In this document: positions 7,756-16,926 of the stretch, one piece after another
How positions within the stretch are numbered: the first letter of the stretch is position 1
How the letters are laid out: the number at the start of each line of letters is the position of its first letter
From: Bacteroidales bacterium
GTDB taxonomy: Bacteria > Bacteroidota > Bacteroidia > Bacteroidales > P3
DNA: 64,000 nucleotides
Direction of reading: 5' to 3'
Assembly: GCA_017480225.1 (NCBI GenBank)
Contig: JAFVBB010000004.1
Coordinates: 186,001-250,000 of the forward strand
Notes under the pieces: model-generated
Told to the model about the DNA's origin: nothing
The model's input: the letters and a program-made list of their open reading frames with translations, nothing else
Databases searched by the model: none
Position numbers and translations under genes: made by a program

Positions 7756-7797
7756 TCAGGGGGCGTCTCTGAAAGGAAGGGATGCCCCCTTTTTTTG
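7756..7797 (+). terminator. Terminator of the lipoprotein array
   Basis: A ten-base stem (AGGGGGCGTC with GATGCCCCCT, one G-T pair) and a loop of about 13 bases, followed by seven T. Confidence 0.85.
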
Positions 7798-7910
7798 TAC
7801 AATGGCCATGGTGCGTCGCAAGGCCTGCCAGACACAATGGCCTGGGTCGACGTCCGGCTCATTACGGACTGAAGCACAGGTTGTTAGGCTTGGTCGCATG
7901 TTGTAATGCC

Positions 7911-8053
7911 CTGAAAACCAGCCCGGCAAGGCATCAAGTCCGTGTCAACACCGTCTGTTCTTCGATTGTTCTCCGATTGTTCTTCGATTGTTCTTCGATT
8001 TATAATCGAAAAACAATCGAAGAACAATCGGAGAACAATCGAAGAACAGACGG
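7911..8053 (+). repeat. Family I palindromic repeat, copy 1
   Basis: Leader 7911-7957 (CTGAAAACCAGC ... CACCGTCTG), then a 50-base left arm 7951-8000, a 3-base loop and a 50-base right arm 8004-8053 with a single mismatch. The arm is CCGTCTG plus 11-base units TTCTTCGATTG, TTCTCCGATTG, TTCTTCGATTG and a final TTCTTCGATT. It lies between the array and the convergent SDR gene. The rest of 7798-8077 shows no gene; open frames across the palindrome arise from the repeat itself. Confidence 0.95.
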
Positions 8054-8077
8054 CGCGAGTGCGGCGTGGAAGATGGG

Positions 8078-8884
8078 CTACGACTTGTAGTAGCCGCGCA
8101 GTATGGCCACCATCCAGTTGCCTGGCAGCAGGCGTTTCACGACCACCGAGAGCCATTGCTCGGCGTTGGCCACCACGTTGCGCAAGGGTGGCCGGGCGCT
8201 CTCGGCCAGGCGTGCCACACGGCGCGCCAGTGCCTCGGGGCGCAGGCCGCCGTTCTCCTCTTTCTCGATGATGGCCAGCGAGCGGCGGAAGACGGGGCCG
8301 TAGTCGGGGTCGTCGAGGGTGGCCTGGCTGTTGCGGCGGCTTGCGGTGAAGCCGGTGGCGAAGTCGCCGGGCTCAACCATGCAGACCTTGATGCCGAAGC
8401 GTGCCACCTCGGCGGCCAGGGCCTCGCTGAAGCCCTCGATGGCGAACTTCGAGGCCGAGTAGAACCCCTGGTAGGGCAGTCCCATGACGCCGCCGATGGA
8501 GCTGAGGTTGATAATCTTGCCCGCGCGGGCCCGCCGCATGTGGGGCAGGGCGGCCTGGCACATGTGCACGCAGCCCATGAAGTTGGTCTCCATCTGCAGG
8601 CGCACCTCCTCGTCGGTGGCCAGCTCGAGCGAGCCGCCTATGCCCATGCCGGCGTTGTTCACCAGCACGTCGATGCGCCCGGCTTCGGCCACGACGCTTT
8701 CCATGGCGCGGAGGGTCTGTCCGCGGTCGGTGACGTCGCAGCGCAGGTAGCGCACGGCGGGGTGCTCCATGGGGCGGCGGCAGAGGCCGTAGACGGTGTG
8801 TCCGCGCGAGGCCAGCAGCTCGGCGGTGGCTTTGCCGAAGCCCGACGACGCCCCGGTGACCACGATTACCAGATGTTGTTTCAT
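8078..8884 (-). CDS. Short-chain dehydrogenase/reductase (SDR)
   Basis: A 268-residue classical SDR with TGASSGFG near residue 10 (Rossmann nucleotide binding), NNAG near 90, a Ser in the INLSSIGG segment and the catalytic YSASK near 155. The substrate cannot be told; the sequence resembles the broad group annotated as SDR family oxidoreductases acting on ketones, sterols or retinol-like substrates. The last ~30 residues are hydrophobic and basic, possibly for membrane association. It is transcribed alone, convergent with the repeat copy and divergent from the DUF4175 gene. Confidence 0.85.
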   Translation of the reverse strand: MKQHLVIVVTGASSGFGKATAELLASRGHTVYGLCRRPMEHPAVRYLRCDVTDRGQTLRAMESVVAEAGRIDVLVNNAGMGIGGSLELATDEEVRLQMETNFMGCVHMCQAALPHMRRARAGKIINLSSIGGVMGLPYQGFYSASKFAIEGFSEALAAEVARFGIKVCMVEPGDFATGFTASRRNSQATLDDPDYGPVFRRSLAIIEKEENGGLRPEALARRVARLAESARPPLRNVVANAEQWLSVVVKRLLPGNWMVAILRGYYKS

Positions 8885-8913
8885 TGCTCTGTGTGTGTTG
8901 TTTTTTCTTTTTG

Positions 8914-8921
8914 CAAAGTTA
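8914..8921 (-). promoter_or_regulatory. Promoter -7 element of the SDR gene
   Basis: TAACTTTG on the minus strand, 30 bases before the start codon, a perfect match to the Bacteroidetes TAnnTTTG consensus. No good -33 element is visible. Confidence 0.65.
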
Positions 8922-9022
8922 CGAAAAAAGAGCCGAATGGCCGCCGCTGCCGTCCATTTATTTTTTCACAATAGTAGCTTTCAGCGCAATAAAGGGCGGG
9001 CAGGGGTCGTTAGGGGTGCTGT

Positions 9023-12000
9023 ATGCAGAACACCGGCGGTGAGATATTGGGCGCGCTCGACGCTTTCATTCGCAAGTACTACAGGTACCTTGCCGTGAGG
9101 GGGTCGCTGCTGGCCGTGGGCATCGTGGCGGCGGTGTTCCTGGCCGCCGTGCTGGTGGAGCATTTCGGTTGGCTGGCCCCGGTGTGGCGCGGAGTGCTCT
9201 TCTGGGGCGGGCTGGGTGTGGCCGTGGCCGTGGCGGGCTGGCTTGTTGTCAGGCCGCTGCTGAAGATGCACGGTCTGGGCAGCCGCATCGGCAGGGACGA
9301 GGCGGCGCGCATTGTGGGGCGCCACTTCCCCGAGGTGGGCGACAAGCTGCTCAACCTGCTGCAGCTCATGGAGGCGGGCGGCGAGGCACCCGACGCGGCG
9401 CTGCTGCTGGCTGCCGTGGAGCAGAAGACGGCCAGCCTGCGTGCGGTGCCGATGCTGCGTGCGGTAGACATGGGCAGGAGCCGCCGCTACCTGGTCTACG
9501 CGCTGCCGCCGCTGGCGGTGATCGGGGTGCTGCTGCTGGTGTCGCCGGGGGTGGTCACCGAGCCCTCGCGCCGCATTGCCCGCTACGGCACCGAGTTCGA
9601 GCGGCCGGCTCCCTTCCGCTTTGTGGTCGACGACAGCGCCTTGGTGGCGCGGCAGGGCGAGGACTACACCCTGCTGGCCGCCACCGAGGGCGACGCCGAG
9701 CCGGCCGAGGTGTGGCTCTGCACTGACGGGCGCCGCTACAAGATGCAGCGCGGCGAGCGCTTTGCCTACACCTTCGCCCAGGTGCGCTCCACCACGCGCT
9801 TCTACATGGAGGGCGGCGGTGTGCGCTCGCGCGAGTACACCCTCGCCGTGTTGCCAAACCCCGCCGTGATGTCGTTCAGCATGAGGCTCGCCTACCCAGC
9901 CTACACCGGCCGTCAGGCCGAGGTGGTGGCCGACCTGGGCGACGCCGTGGTGCCCGAGGGGACCACGGTGCAGTGGCGCTTCCAGACGCGCGACGCCGAC
10001 AGCCTGCTCTTCACGCGCGACACCTCCATGCCTATGCTGCCGCTGGTGGTGGGCGCCGACGGGCGCGCGGAGCACAGCGAGCGGGTGGATGGAGGCATGG
10101 ACTACGCCTTCTGCGCCCTCTCGGCCGGCGGCCACGGATGGCGGGGCGACACGCTGGTCTACACCATCAGCGCGGTGGCCGACGCCATGCCGCAGATAAG
10201 CGTCGACGAGGCTGCCGACTCGCTCAACCCGGACCGCCGCCTGTTCAGCGGGGCCGTGAAGGACGATTATGGCTTCAGCAGGCTTCGTTTCCGGTGGGAG
10301 GTGACCAATCCCGCCGACAGCTCGCGCCACGCCGCCAGCGAGGCTGAAATGGCCCTTCCCGGGTCTGCCGACGGCCACCCTGCCACGCGACACGAGTTCT
10401 ACTTCGCCTTCAACCTTGCCGAGGTGCCCCTTGGCCCGGGCGACGAGCTGGCCTACTGGTTCGAGGTGTCCGACAACGACGCCATCCATGGTCCGAAGAC
10501 GGTCTCGTCGCGCCGCTTCGCCATGAGAGTGCCGGGCGGTGGCGAGCTGGACAGCCTGTTGCGACGGCAGCGCGAGGAAGTGGGCGGCAGCGCGGCGGCG
10601 CAGATGGAGGAACTGCGCCAGATGCAGGCCGAGGTTGACCGCCTGATGCAGCGCCTGGTCGACAAGAAGGAGCTCGACTGGCAGGATCGCCAAGACTTGC
10701 GCCAGCTGGCCGAGAAGCAGCGGCAGGTGCGCGACATGATGCAGCAGATGCGCCGCCAGATTGACGAGAACAACCGCCTGGAGCAGCGCTACCGCGAGCA
10801 GAGCGAGCAGATTGCGGAGAAGCAGCGCGAGCTTGACAGGCTGATGAACGAGGTGATGGACGAGAAGATGCGTCAGACGCTGAAAGAGATGGAGCAACTG
10901 GTGCAGCAGATGGACAAGAAGAGGGTGCAGCAGCAGCTGGAGAAGATGAAGCTCGACAACGCCGACCTCGAGCGTCAGCTCGACCAGAACATAGGGCTCA
11001 TGAAAAGGCTCGAGCTGGAGAAGCGCGTGGAGCAGACGGTGCAGAACCTCGACAAGCTGGCAGGTGAGCAGCGCAGGCTGGCCGAGGAGACGGTCGAGGC
11101 CGACCCCAGCCGCCGCGACGAGATCCTCATGGAAAAACAGCGCGAGATGGAGAGCCGCTTCGGCGAGTTGGAGAAGGAGATAGAGTCCATCAAGCATGAC
11201 TACCGCGACCTGGACCCGCAGTCGGGCTTCAACCTCGACGACCGCCTGCAGCAGCAGGTGGGGCGCGACCAGGAGGAGGCTGGGCAGAGGCTCGGCGAGG
11301 GCGACAACAGCGGCGCTTCGGAGATGCAGCGCCAGGCAGCCGACGACATGGAGCAATTGGGCGAGGCCATGGCTCGTGCGCAGCTCGAGGCCGAGCAGCA
11401 GGAACTGGCTGAGGATGCCGAGCAGGTGCGCCGTATGCTGAAGAACCTGGTGCGTCTGTCAATGAATCAGGAGGAGCTGGTGGCCGACCTCTCGGCCATT
11501 TACATACAGGATCCGCGCTACCAGACCGTCGTAGTGCGCCAGAACCGCGTCAAGGACGACTTCCGTGCCGTCGACGACTCTCTGCGTGCCATGGCTGGCC
11601 GGCAGGTGCAGGTGGCGTCGGCAATCACGCGCAATCTTGGTGAGGTGGAGTCCGGTGTGGCGCGGTCGCTGTCGGCATTGCTCGACATGAACCAAAGCTT
11701 CTATGGCAACTACCACAACACGCAGGCATCCCGCTCGATGCAGCAGAGCATGACGGCTCTCAACAACCTGGCGCTGGTGCTGGCCGAAAGCCTTGACAAG
11801 ATGCAGAGCCAAATGCGCAGCAACAGCAGCCGCATGAGCAGCGGTCAATGCAAGAATCCCGGCAGGGGCAAAGGCAGGTCAAACAAAGGCAAGGGCAACA
11901 GCGCGGCCAACATCAGGCAGATGCAGCAGGCCCTCGATCGCCAGCTGGAAGCCATGCGCAGGCAGATGGAGCAGCAGGGCGGCAGCCATGGCAACAGTCG

Positions 12001-12457
12001 CCACACGCTGGGCGGAGGCCAGCAGATGAGTGAGGAGCTGGCACGGCTTGCGGCGCAGCAAGAGGCTGTCAGAAGGGCTATGGAGCAGTATGCGCTCGAT
12101 GCCAAGGCAAGCGGTGGTGGCGACGCCAGGCTGGCGCGTGAGATCGACCAGATACTGCGTCAGATGGAGCAGAACGAGACCGATATTGTGAACCGTGCCA
12201 TCACTCGCCAGACGGTGCAGCGTCAGCACCAAATTGTGACCCGCCTGCTGGAGCACGAGCGTGCCGAGATGGAGCGTGAGCAGGAGCAGCGGCGCGAGAG
12301 CCGCGAGGCCACTTCTCCCTACAGCCAACCCACGCCCGACGATGTGCTCCATTCCGGATTGCGCCGCAAGGTGGCAGACGACGGCCTGCGATCCCTCCCC
12401 CCTACCCTGCGCCCATTCTATCGTGACAAGGTGAACGACTACTTCTTCGCCGAATAG
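9023..12457 (+). CDS. DUF4175 family membrane/coiled-coil protein
   Basis: A 1144-residue protein of the large DUF4175 group found in Bacteroidetes. Two hydrophobic segments near residues 26-46 and 54-76 and a third near 160-178 are followed by a beta-rich extracytoplasmic part to about 510. From about 515 to 720 there is a long Gln/Glu/Arg-rich coiled coil (repeated RQ, EQ and MQQM patterns), and further helical segments run to the end. It is an inner-membrane protein with a large soluble part. The function is not known to me. The coiled-coil region makes the antisense strand look open, but no antisense gene is supported. The next gene starts 87 bases downstream from its own promoter. Confidence 0.85.
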   Translation: MQNTGGEILGALDAFIRKYYRYLAVRGSLLAVGIVAAVFLAAVLVEHFGWLAPVWRGVLFWGGLGVAVAVAGWLVVRPLLKMHGLGSRIGRDEAARIVGRHFPEVGDKLLNLLQLMEAGGEAPDAALLLAAVEQKTASLRAVPMLRAVDMGRSRRYLVYALPPLAVIGVLLLVSPGVVTEPSRRIARYGTEFERPAPFRFVVDDSALVARQGEDYTLLAATEGDAEPAEVWLCTDGRRYKMQRGERFAYTFAQVRSTTRFYMEGGGVRSREYTLAVLPNPAVMSFSMRLAYPAYTGRQAEVVADLGDAVVPEGTTVQWRFQTRDADSLLFTRDTSMPMLPLVVGADGRAEHSERVDGGMDYAFCALSAGGHGWRGDTLVYTISAVADAMPQISVDEAADSLNPDRRLFSGAVKDDYGFSRLRFRWEVTNPADSSRHAASEAEMALPGSADGHPATRHEFYFAFNLAEVPLGPGDELAYWFEVSDNDAIHGPKTVSSRRFAMRVPGGGELDSLLRRQREEVGGSAAAQMEELRQMQAEVDRLMQRLVDKKELDWQDRQDLRQLAEKQRQVRDMMQQMRRQIDENNRLEQRYREQSEQIAEKQRELDRLMNEVMDEKMRQTLKEMEQLVQQMDKKRVQQQLEKMKLDNADLERQLDQNIGLMKRLELEKRVEQTVQNLDKLAGEQRRLAEETVEADPSRRDEILMEKQREMESRFGELEKEIESIKHDYRDLDPQSGFNLDDRLQQQVGRDQEEAGQRLGEGDNSGASEMQRQAADDMEQLGEAMARAQLEAEQQELAEDAEQVRRMLKNLVRLSMNQEELVADLSAIYIQDPRYQTVVVRQNRVKDDFRAVDDSLRAMAGRQVQVASAITRNLGEVESGVARSLSALLDMNQSFYGNYHNTQASRSMQQSMTALNNLALVLAESLDKMQSQMRSNSSRMSSGQCKNPGRGKGRSNKGKGNSAANIRQMQQALDRQLEAMRRQMEQQGGSHGNSRHTLGGGQQMSEELARLAAQQEAVRRAMEQYALDAKASGGGDARLAREIDQILRQMEQNETDIVNRAITRQTVQRQHQIVTRLLEHERAEMEREQEQRRESREATSPYSQPTPDDVLHSGLRRKVADDGLRSLPPTLRPFYRDKVNDYFFAE

Positions 12458-12496
12458 ACGGCAACAGGCGGCTGTTGAAAAAATGGCACTGCGCCG

Positions 12497-12528
12497 TTGC
12501 CCCGGTTCAGAAAAAATGCGTAATTTTG
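12497..12528 (+). promoter_or_regulatory. Promoter of the RsbW-like gene
   Basis: TTG at 12497-12499 and TAATTTTG at 12521-12528, spacing 21 bases. The start codon follows 15-24 bases later. Confidence 0.6.
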
Positions 12529-12543
12529 CGGTTAGACACAATA

Positions 12544-13008
12544 ATGCACACTATGACGGAAGAGTTTGTAATTCAGTCCGATTTGGCTTTATTGCCACTT
12601 GTCGAGGAGCGGCTGGTGGTTTTTTGCGGCGGCTGCAATGTGGGTGATTACCATGCTGCGGTAAGCGTGGCCGCCATGCAGGCCGTTGAGAATGCCATTG
12701 TGCACGGCAACAACTGCGACCCTGGCAAGGAGGTGCGCGTCGAGTGCGGCACGTGCAAGGGTGGGGTGTATGTCGAGGTAAGCGACCAGGGGCGTGGCTT
12801 CGACCATGCACGTTTTGGCTCACTGCCGGAGTCTGCCCTGGAGTCGGGTGAGGGCATCTTCGTGATGCACCGTCTGGCCGACAAGGTTGAGTACAGCGAT
12901 GGTGGACGCCGTGTGAGGATGGAGTTCATGATGCGTGGCATCGATCCTGAGCTCTCCTCCTCGCGCGTGGCTGTCCTGCGTCGTGCCATGCCGAAGGTCG
13001 AGGCTTGA
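12544..13008 (+). CDS. RsbW-like anti-sigma/serine kinase ATPase
   Basis: About 154 residues from the ATG at 12544 (a second ATG at 12553 is equally plausible; the open frame reaches back to a TTG at 12475, before the promoter). It is a GHKL ATPase of the RsbW/SpoIIAB type: VENAIVHGNN near residue 47 supplies the N box (EN.xxHG), and VSDQGRGFD and SGEGIFVM supply the G boxes. Such proteins bind sigma factors or phosphorylate STAS anti-anti-sigma proteins. No STAS partner, phosphatase or sigma gene lies next to it, so the target is elsewhere; the ECF proteins in this window are not adjacent. Confidence 0.8.
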   Translation: MHTMTEEFVIQSDLALLPLVEERLVVFCGGCNVGDYHAAVSVAAMQAVENAIVHGNNCDPGKEVRVECGTCKGGVYVEVSDQGRGFDHARFGSLPESALESGEGIFVMHRLADKVEYSDGGRRVRMEFMMRGIDPELSSSRVAVLRRAMPKVEA

Positions 13009-13139
13009 TACTTGTTCATTTTGCGTCGCATTTTCAGAACCACGCTCCAGCTCCACCTCGGTTGCGCGACGCATTTTGAGGAAAAGTAGTGTGTGTTGTT
13101 CGTCTTAATATCTGAAATACAGTGTGTTATTAACAAGGT

Positions 13140-13583
13140 ATGTCTATACGTTTTTCATCACAGACCGAGAAATTTGAGCCACACGACACTGAAAGATTAC
13201 GCCTTTGGCTTACAGAGGTGATTAAGAGGCATGGCAAATCGGTTGGCAACATCAATTATCTTTTCTCTGACGACGAGCAGATGCTGCAGGCAAATATTCG
13301 CTACCTCAACCATGATACCTACACTGACATCATCACTTTCGACTATGTATCGGGTGGACTTGTATCGGGCGACATACTTGTTAGCATAGACAGGGTGGGG
13401 GAGAACGCTATGAAATATTCCGTCTCTCTTGATGAGGAGTTGCGGCGTGTTGTTGTGCATGGCGTGCTTCACCTGCTTGGTCAGGGCGACAAAACCGATG
13501 TCGAGGCTGCCAAGATGAGGAGGCGTGAGGCTGATGCTTTGGCGCTTTGGGATGAGTTGTTTCACGAGGAACGGATGTCGTAA
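13140..13583 (+). CDS. ybeY: Endoribonuclease YbeY (rRNA maturation)
   Basis: 147 residues, normal length. The zinc motif appears as HGVLHLLGQGDKTD near residue 101. The third His of the general HGxLHLxGxDH pattern is replaced in a way seen in Bacteroidetes homologues (GYKDK). It is a metal-dependent RNase acting in 16S rRNA 3' end processing and ribosome quality control. It starts a run ybeY-mnmG-dus with gaps of 12 and 30 bases, all RNA-modification or processing functions, so a single operon is likely. Confidence 0.9.
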   Translation: MSIRFSSQTEKFEPHDTERLRLWLTEVIKRHGKSVGNINYLFSDDEQMLQANIRYLNHDTYTDIITFDYVSGGLVSGDILVSIDRVGENAMKYSVSLDEELRRVVVHGVLHLLGQGDKTDVEAAKMRRREADALALWDELFHEERMS

Positions 13584-13595
13584 CTGTCATAGACC

Positions 13596-15461
13596 ATGGT
13601 GTTTGAGCCTTTCGATATTGTAGTTGTCGGCGGTGGCCACGCAGGTGCTGAGGCCTCGGCGGCGGCCGCGAGGATGGGATGCAGGGTCTTGCTTATCACT
13701 CAGCAACTCGATACGGTGTGCCAGATGTCGTGCAATCCCGCAATGGGCGGTGTGGCGAAGGGGCAGATAGTGCGAGAAATTGACGCCTTGGGCGGTTGGA
13801 GCGGCATAATAACCGACCGCTCTGCCCTGCAATTCCGTATGCTCAACCGCTCAAAAGGCCCTGCAATGTGGAGCCCCAGGGCGCAGTGCGACCGTATGCT
13901 CTTCTCGCATAATTGGCGCCAGGTGCTTGAAAACACGCCAGGCTTGTCGCTGTGGCAGGATGAAGTGGTGGCGCTTCAAGTGGACGGTGGCGCTGTGGCA
14001 GGGGTGGTTACGCGCATGGGGCATACCGTCCCGGCAACAGCGGTCGTGCTTACAAGCGGCACTTTCCTCAACGGCACTATCTATGTTGGCGAGCAGTCGT
14101 GGAGCGGTGGAAGGGTGGGGGAGGCTTCTGCTGTGGGGTTGAGCGACCAATTGCGCGAGCTTGGCATCGAGGTGCGGAGGCTCAAGACGGGGACTCCGGT
14201 TCGCGTTGATGGCCGCACAATCGACTTCTCGAAGCTGACAGAACAGCCTGGCGACGAGCATCCTGGCAAGTTCTCCTTTGCCAACACGGAGCCTTTGCGC
14301 GTGCAACGTCCTTGTTATCTTGCCAATACGAACCTTCGCACCCACGATATTTTGCGCGCGGGTTTCTCGCGTTCGCCTATGTTCACTGGCCGCATCAAAG
14401 GACGTGGCCCGCGCTACTGCCCTTCCATTGAGGACAAAATTGACCGTTTCGCCGACAAAGACCACCACCAGCTTTTCGTCGAGCCCGAGGGGTGGCACTC
14501 GCAGTCGTGGTATCTGAACGGCTTCTCGTCGTCACTCCCGCTCGATGTACAGCTCAATGCCCTGCACAGCATCGAGGGTTTCGGGCAAGCCCAGATATTC
14601 AAGCCCGGCTATGCAATAGAATACGACTACTTCCCTCCTACACAGCTGGCCTACACCCTCGAGTCGAGTCATCTGGAAAACCTCTATTTCGCTGGGCAGG
14701 TTAATGGTACTACTGGTTATGAAGAGGCTGCCTGTCAGGGTCTTATGGCTGGTGTTAACGCCGCGTTGAAGGTACGTGGCCGTGCCCCGTTTGTGCTTTC
14801 GCGCTCACAGGCCTACATAGGTGTTCTGATTGATGACCTGGTGACGAAGGGCGTTGACGAGCCTTACCGCATGTTCACGTCACGTGCGGAGTACCGCATC
14901 ACGTTGCGGCAAGACAGTGCCGACCTTCGCCTCACGCCCTTGTCTCATGCCATCGGCCTTGCCGACGACGAGCGAATGCGTAGGGTAGGGGAGAGGCAAA
15001 GGCAGATGGATGCACTGCGGGCCACCATGGACGGCACTGCTGTTACCCCTGCCGAGGCCGCCGACTGGCTGTCCGTGCATGGCTCAGCGCCATTGATGCA
15101 ACGCGCCACCCTCTCCAGCCTCCTGCTGAGGCCAGAGTTGTCAATCGACACGATGGCAGGGCTGTCGCCAGTGCTATGCGACGCGCTGAAAGCCGTGCCT
15201 GCAGATGTCGTGCAGGAGGTTGAGACCACTATCAAATATGCCCGCTATATTGAGAAGGAACGCGAGGTGGCCGAGCGTATGCTTAAGTTTGAGAACATTC
15301 CCTTGCCGGTCGACTTTGACTACTTCCAGCTGTCGGCCTTGAGCTATGAGAGCCGCGAGAAGCTCAACAGGCAGCACCCGGCCACGCTCGGACAGGCCTC
15401 GCGCATCAGCGGGGTCTCACCCGCCGATGTCTCGGTGCTGCTGCTGACCTTCGGCAAATGA
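13596..15461 (+). CDS. mnmG: tRNA uridine-5-carboxymethylaminomethyl synthesis enzyme MnmG
   Basis: A 621-residue full-length MnmG (GidA). It has the FAD-binding GGGHAGAEAS at residue 11, the family signature CNPAMGG near 47 and GRIKGRGPRYCPSIEDK near 266, and GTTGYEEAACQG near 370. With MnmE it modifies the wobble uridine (U34) of certain tRNAs using methylene-tetrahydrofolate and FAD. It is downstream of ybeY by 12 bases and upstream of a Dus gene, the second tRNA-modifying enzyme of this unit. Confidence 0.97.
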   Translation: MVFEPFDIVVVGGGHAGAEASAAAARMGCRVLLITQQLDTVCQMSCNPAMGGVAKGQIVREIDALGGWSGIITDRSALQFRMLNRSKGPAMWSPRAQCDRMLFSHNWRQVLENTPGLSLWQDEVVALQVDGGAVAGVVTRMGHTVPATAVVLTSGTFLNGTIYVGEQSWSGGRVGEASAVGLSDQLRELGIEVRRLKTGTPVRVDGRTIDFSKLTEQPGDEHPGKFSFANTEPLRVQRPCYLANTNLRTHDILRAGFSRSPMFTGRIKGRGPRYCPSIEDKIDRFADKDHHQLFVEPEGWHSQSWYLNGFSSSLPLDVQLNALHSIEGFGQAQIFKPGYAIEYDYFPPTQLAYTLESSHLENLYFAGQVNGTTGYEEAACQGLMAGVNAALKVRGRAPFVLSRSQAYIGVLIDDLVTKGVDEPYRMFTSRAEYRITLRQDSADLRLTPLSHAIGLADDERMRRVGERQRQMDALRATMDGTAVTPAEAADWLSVHGSAPLMQRATLSSLLLRPELSIDTMAGLSPVLCDALKAVPADVVQEVETTIKYARYIEKEREVAERMLKFENIPLPVDFDYFQLSALSYESREKLNRQHPATLGQASRISGVSPADVSVLLLTFGK

Positions 15462-15491
15462 CGTTTCACAAGAAACAGACACCGGAAAGCC

Positions 15492-16460
15492 ATGAAACTC
15501 AACCTTCCAGACAGAGATTGCATTGTTGGCCTGTCGCCCATGGACGATATTACTGACATGCCTTTCCGCCAGCTCTGCAAGGAGATGGGGGCAGACATCC
15601 TGTTCACAGAATTTATCGCCAGCGAGGCTTTGAACCGCGATGCGGAAAAGAGCATGATGAAGATGCGCTTTTCGCCCGAGCAGCGCCCCATCGGCATACA
15701 GATATTCGGTGCGGACGAGGGTGAGCTGCTGCGTTGCCTCGATGTCGTGGAGCAGGCCGAGCCCGATTTTGTCGACATCAACTGGGGCTGCCCTGTGCGC
15801 AAGGTTGCCGGCCGAGGGGCGGGTTCGGGTATATTGCAGGACATCCCTAAAATGCTTGGAATCACCGCAAGTATGGTGAAAAGAGCACATTTTCCGGTCA
15901 CGGTGAAGACCAGATTGGCCTATAGTGCCGATTCCATGATGATTACGGACTTTGCCGAGGCGCTGCAGGACACCGGCATCGCGGCTTTGTGCATTCATGG
16001 ACGCACTAAAACCCAGATGTATAGCGGTTGTGCCGACTGGGAGCCGATAGGCCGCGTAAAGAGCAACCCCAGGATCACCATACCAATATTTGGCAACGGT
16101 GACATCACCACGGCACAGCAAGCTGTTGATAGCAAGAGGTGTTACGGCGTGGATGGGGTGCTCATTGGCCGTGGAGCCATCGGCAATCCCTGGATATTTG
16201 ATCAATGCCGACGTGCATTCAATGGAGAGCCCCCGCGCGAGGTGAGTGTGGCGGAGCGGGTGGCAGTGTGCCGCCGCCATTTGCTGCTTGCTGCCGGGTT
16301 CAAGGGCGAGCGTGCGGCGGTGTTCGAGATGCGCAAGCACTACGCTGGCTATTTCCGTGCCCTGCCCGGCATCAAGCCCTTCCGCCTGGCGTTGGCCGAC
16401 GCGCCCACGCTCGACGAGGTTCTGGAAACGCTCGAAAAGATTGGTCGGCATTTCTCGTAG
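15492..16460 (+). CDS. tRNA-dihydrouridine synthase
   Basis: A 322-residue FMN-dependent TIM-barrel reductase of the Dus family. SPMDDITDMPFR opens the barrel, INWGCPVRKV near residue 97 carries the catalytic Cys, CIHGRTKTQMY near 165 and GNGDITTAQQAV near 202 contact flavin and RNA, and the C-terminal helical domain is present. It reduces uridine to dihydrouridine in tRNA. Length and motifs fit the DusB-like group common in Bacteroidetes, but the exact subtype is not certain. It is the last gene of the ybeY-mnmG-dus run. Confidence 0.93.
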   Translation: MKLNLPDRDCIVGLSPMDDITDMPFRQLCKEMGADILFTEFIASEALNRDAEKSMMKMRFSPEQRPIGIQIFGADEGELLRCLDVVEQAEPDFVDINWGCPVRKVAGRGAGSGILQDIPKMLGITASMVKRAHFPVTVKTRLAYSADSMMITDFAEALQDTGIAALCIHGRTKTQMYSGCADWEPIGRVKSNPRITIPIFGNGDITTAQQAVDSKRCYGVDGVLIGRGAIGNPWIFDQCRRAFNGEPPREVSVAERVAVCRRHLLLAAGFKGERAAVFEMRKHYAGYFRALPGIKPFRLALADAPTLDEVLETLEKIGRHFS

Positions 16461-16531
16461 GCCGTTTGTGACTGGCCGACGTTTTTTGCCTGTTTCCCCT
16501 CTTTCAGAATAGGGTGTACGCCATGCCAAGG

Positions 16532-16674
16532 CCGTCTGTTCTTCGATTGTTCTCCGATTGTTCTTCGATTGTTCTTCGATTCAAAATCGAAGAACAATCG
16601 AAGAACAATCGGAGAACAATCGAAGAACAGACGGTGTTGATATTGCCTTGATGGCTTGATGGGTTGGTTTTCAG
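16532..16674 (-). repeat. Family I palindromic repeat, copy 2 (inverted)
   Basis: Perfect 50-base arms 16532-16581 and 16585-16634 around a 3-base loop. The 47-base leader is on the right (16628-16674, read on the minus strand), so this copy is inverted relative to copy 1. It lies between dus and the lipoprotein at 16927. The remainder of 16461-16926 contains a run of nine T at 16844-16852 and no gene I can support. Confidence 0.95.
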
Positions 16675-16863
16675 GGTGATATGTGGTTTGGATTGTGGCA
16701 AGTGTTTCGTAATGAGCCTTTTCGCGGGGTGTATAAGTGTATGCGCGTGGCGCTTACGGCTCCTCGGCGTGAGCCGGTGTGTGCGCTTTTGGCGTTGCCT
16801 GTTCAATGTATTGGTTTGCCGATTTTTAGCCCTGTGTGCGAAATTTTTTTTTCGTTGGCTTGT

Positions 16864-16871
16864 TATTTTTG
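16864..16871 (+). promoter_or_regulatory. Possible promoter -7 element of the C10 protease cluster
   Basis: TATTTTTG fits TAnnTTTG and lies 55 bases before the lipoprotein start. No -33 TTTG is at the right distance, so this is tentative. Confidence 0.4.
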
Positions 16872-16926
16872 AGGTTCTCGCTGCGCCTAATATGGCTGAA
16901 GAAACACTAACAAACACTATACAGTT

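Noticed and set aside
7951..8053. CRISPR-like array
   Set aside because: Units are 11 bases with no spacers, arranged as an inverted repeat, and no cas genes are present.
7782..8156. Open frames on both strands across the palindrome (also at 16504-16935, 33228-33557, 39794-40105 and 56192-56452), encoding similar NNRRTIEEQ peptides
   Set aside because: They result from the 11-base repeat units, which contain no stop in several frames on both strands. Start sites and flanks differ at each copy and the peptides break off in unrelated sequence.
8981..11356. Long antisense open frame (791 codons) opposite the DUF4175 gene, and similar long antisense frames at 1310-2368, 17686-20094 and 37997-39736
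   Set aside because: Composition effect of a GC-rich, codon-biased gene on the other strand. Leu/His/Val-rich products with no domain, signal or start context, while the sense frames have clear domains.
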